Source of the DNA: Nocardioides coralli
Lineage (GTDB): Bacteria; Actinomycetota; Actinomycetes; Propionibacteriales; Nocardioidaceae
DNA length: 64,000 nt
Assembly (NCBI RefSeq): GCF_019880385.1
Contig: NZ_CP082273.1
Location: 3,224,001 to 3,288,000 of the forward strand
Direction: 5' to 3'
Shown piece after piece: positions 62,027 through 64,000 of this stretch. A program made the translations under genes and the position numbers. How positions within the stretch are numbered: position 1 is the stretch's first letter; each line of letters starts with the position of its first letter. Under the pieces are notes generated by a model. That model was not told where the DNA came from. It saw only the letters and a program-made list of their open reading frames with translations, and did no database searches.

Positions 62027-64000
62027 TCAGAACCCGTACCGGTCCCGCTGGTCGCGCAGCCACTGCGCGGCCAGCGGGATCTTCCACTCCTCCGTCAACC
62101 GCAGCGCCTCGTCGGCGTGGCGAGACGCCAGGTCGAGGTCGCCGACGGCGGCCGCCGCGTGGGCGAGGAAGGCGTCGACCGGCCCCAGCGCGTTGCCCGA
62201 CCCGGCGACCACCGTCCGGCCCGCGTACGGCGCCAGCAGCTCATAGGCCGCCGCGCCGAGCTCCGGGTCGGCGAGTCCCGGGGCGGACTCGGCCGCACCC
62301 GCCCAGTTGAGCATCGAGAACCAGTCGTCGCCGCTCAGGTCGATCGGGTGGCGCAGCACGTGATCGCGCGCATCGCCGACGCGGCCCGCTCGCAGCATCG
62401 CCGCCACCAGGGTGCTGGTGATCGGCAGCGGACCGCCCTCCATGGCCAGGGCGATGGACAGCATCTCGTCGTACCGCTGCTGCCACAGGTGGAGTGACGT
62501 CATCGCACCGGCGAGCCCGTCCCGGATCTGCTGCATGCGGATCCGGGTTGCCATCGTCCTGAGACTGGCCAACCTCGCCTCGGCTTCGGTGAACCTGCCG
62601 GCCATCGCGTGCCACGGGAGCTCGACGGTGTCGAGCACGACCAGGGCGTAGAACAGACCGAGGCGGTCGGCCTCCTCGCGCGCTGTCGCAGCAAGCTGCC
62701 ACATCTCGGCCGGGCGCCCCAGCTCGGCGAGGACCACCGCGGCCATGGTGGCGGCGACGGCGAACCCGCGCTCGTCGTGGATCCGACGGGAGATCTCCAT
62801 GGCTTCCTGTGCCAGGGCCAGTCGCCGCTCAGCGGTCGCCGGGCGCCACTGCGCCACGTAGCCCACGTGGCAGGCCTCGAGGAGCAGCACCTCGTCGCCC
62901 AGTCGTCGAGCCACGGCCAGGGCCTCCTCGAGGAGGGCGACCCGCTCCTCCGCGGCGTCGGCGTAGTAGAGCTCACTCGCCAGACCCAGCATGGCGCGGC
63001 AGCGCAGTGGGTCGTCCTCGCCGGGCAGCCCGGCCAGCGCCCGGCGCAGCGCGTCGACCACGCTCGTGTGGACCACGCCGTGGCCTGCCGACTGCCAAAG
63101 GGCACCGACCGTCATCGTGGCAGCGGCCCGCGCCAGCAGGCGTACGTCGCCGAGCTCGTCGGCCGCGGTGATCGCCTGTTCGACGGTGTCGAGGAGCTCG
63201 GCCCACGACCCCCGCCACCGGTGGGCGTCGGCGAGCTCCATCAGCAGGTCGTAGCGCTCCGCGACACCGGCCGCGGGGTCCCCGGGCAGCCGGGCGAGCG
63301 CGGCGCCGAGCAGCTCCGCGGCGGTGCTGTGGGCGTGGAGCCTCTGGGCCGCAGCGGCGGCCTCGCGAGCCGCGCGCCACGCCCGTCCCGCGTGATCGGG
63401 TCCTGCCGCGAGCCAGTGACGGGCCGCCTCGCTCTCACGGTCGGGTCGTTGCTCGACGACTTCCGCCACGCGGGCGTGGGCACGGGCTCGCCGGGTGGGC
63501 CGCAGTCGCCCGTAGACGTCGTCACGCACCAGCGCGTGCGCGAAGCGGTAGCGGCCGACGTCGTCCTCGCGGACCAGCCCCGCGTCGATCGCGGGGTCCA
63601 GCAGGTCGAGCACCTCGTCCTCGGTCGTCGCTGCGACCTCACTGACCATGGAGGACTCGAAGAAACGACCGACGACGGCCGCCCACTGGAGGACGTCGCG
63701 GGTCTCCTGCGGCAGCCGCGCCACGCGACGTTCGAGGACGTCGGCCACCGCCGTCGGCGGGTCGGCCCCGGTGACGAGCTCCTCGAGGTCCCCGTCACGG
63801 GCCAGCCGTGCGTACTCGACGAGGAAGAACGGGTTGCCGTCGGTGCGGCTGGCCAGCAGGTCCGCCTGTGCGCCGTCGGGGGCGACCTCGGCCACCGACT
63901 CGACGACCGCCGCGGCGCCCGTGGCGTCGAGGCCACGGAGCTCGATGCGGACGGAGTGGCGACGGGCGAACGCCTCGGCGACGTCGGCGAGGGCACCCGT
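62027..64000 (-). CDS. Partial: C-terminal part of a large AAA/TPR regulator (AfsR/adenylate-cyclase-type ATPase)
   Basis: 657 residues are visible and the frame is open past the right edge. They begin inside the ATPase module (RIELRGLDATGAAAVVES, DGNPFFLVEYARL, the ALPAEVRDVLQ-like LPQETRDVLQWAAVVGRFFE winged region) and continue into about ten TPR-like helix pairs, ending in DLASRHADEALRLTEEWKIP and QWLRDQRDRYGF. There is no C-terminal LuxR HTH, so any DNA-binding or cyclase domain must be at the missing N-terminus. The family acts as STAND-type switches controlling secondary metabolism or stress genes. It converges on the hemerythrin gene, 2 bp away. Confidence 0.8.
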   Translation of the reverse strand, partial: TGALADVAEAFARRHSVRIELRGLDATGAAAVVESVAEVAPDGAQADLLASRTDGNPFFLVEYARLARDGDLEELVTGADPPTAVADVLERRVARLPQETRDVLQWAAVVGRFFESSMVSEVAATTEDEVLDLLDPAIDAGLVREDDVGRYRFAHALVRDDVYGRLRPTRRARAHARVAEVVEQRPDRESEAARHWLAAGPDHAGRAWRAAREAAAAAQRLHAHSTAAELLGAALARLPGDPAAGVAERYDLLMELADAHRWRGSWAELLDTVEQAITAADELGDVRLLARAAATMTVGALWQSAGHGVVHTSVVDALRRALAGLPGEDDPLRCRAMLGLASELYYADAAEERVALLEEALAVARRLGDEVLLLEACHVGYVAQWRPATAERRLALAQEAMEISRRIHDERGFAVAATMAAVVLAELGRPAEMWQLAATAREEADRLGLFYALVVLDTVELPWHAMAGRFTEAEARLASLRTMATRIRMQQIRDGLAGAMTSLHLWQQRYDEMLSIALAMEGGPLPITSTLVAAMLRAGRVGDARDHVLRHPIDLSGDDWFSMLNWAGAAESAPGLADPELGAAAYELLAPYAGRTVVAGSGNALGPVDAFLAHAAAAVGDLDLASRHADEALRLTEEWKIPLAAQWLRDQRDRYGF

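Overview
The window is chromosomal DNA from a high-GC actinobacterium, most likely a Nocardioides-type member of the Propionibacteriales. The evidence is a GC content near 70%, strong G/C bias at third codon positions, frequent GTG starts, GTGA/ATGA start-stop overlaps, and typical actinobacterial families: a mycothiol-dependent maleylpyruvate-isomerase-like enzyme, an EtfD/FadF-type Fe-S reductase, a FadE5-like acyl-CoA dehydrogenase and a streptogrisin-like protease. The genus assignment is inference. No integrase, transposase, phage gene or CRISPR array was seen.

Layout. 1-13.5 kb is a histidine-utilisation region. An M20-family amidohydrolase, hutF and hutI form one minus-strand operon, and hutH and hutU form another, with an IclR regulator divergent from hutH. 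Both operon promoters carry near-identical 16-bp palindromes, which points to one IclR-controlled regulon. Between the operons lie a nitroreductase, a DUF1992 protein, two CoA-ester lyases, a kinase-like protein and a YjbR protein. 13.4-17 kb holds an HtrA-like protease and a large secreted M19-like hydrolase. 17-20.4 kb is a membrane Fe-S reductase whose disordered tail repeats a GGSLFDLG motif. 20.4-25.5 kb holds a NarL-type two-component system with a divergent membrane protein, and a sodium:solute symporter. 25.5-27.2 kb is a small operon (ribbon-helix-helix protein, beta-repeat protein, 49-aa peptide) behind a promoter with three phased repeats. 27.2-32.3 kb is a ferric-siderophore uptake locus with iron boxes at both ends.

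32.3-38.6 kb has dcd, a tRNA-Gly(CCC) whose 3' half is duplicated downstream, an intergenic repeat cluster, a C39-like secreted protein, a lipoprotein and small membrane or unknown proteins. 38.6-42.9 kb holds an amidohydrolase, an Rrf2-type regulator and a FadE5-like dehydrogenase. 42.9-50.3 kb holds a streptogrisin-like protease, a LysE exporter, a DinB protein, a dehydrogenase, a DEAD-box helicase, an MDMPI enzyme and an SDR. 50.26-50.55 kb is a 32-bp-period repeat array in two opposed blocks; the same repeat occurs at 9.28-9.36 kb. 50.6-54.9 kb is a four-gene set (divergent Nramp-like transporter, two esterases, ATP-grasp protein) that I cannot match to a described pathway. 55-64 kb has pgm, an MDR/TetR divergon, an MMPL transporter with a hemerythrin protein, and the C-terminal part of a large AAA/TPR regulator. 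The window opens with the N-terminal part of another regulator of that kind.

Regulatory themes. At least ten genes have a -10-like hexamer ending 6-7 nt before the start codon, suggesting many leaderless mRNAs. Several divergent promoters carry clear dyads (IclR, TetR, iron, and a possible fatty-acid-oxidation motif shared by the Fe-S reductase and the acyl-CoA dehydrogenase).
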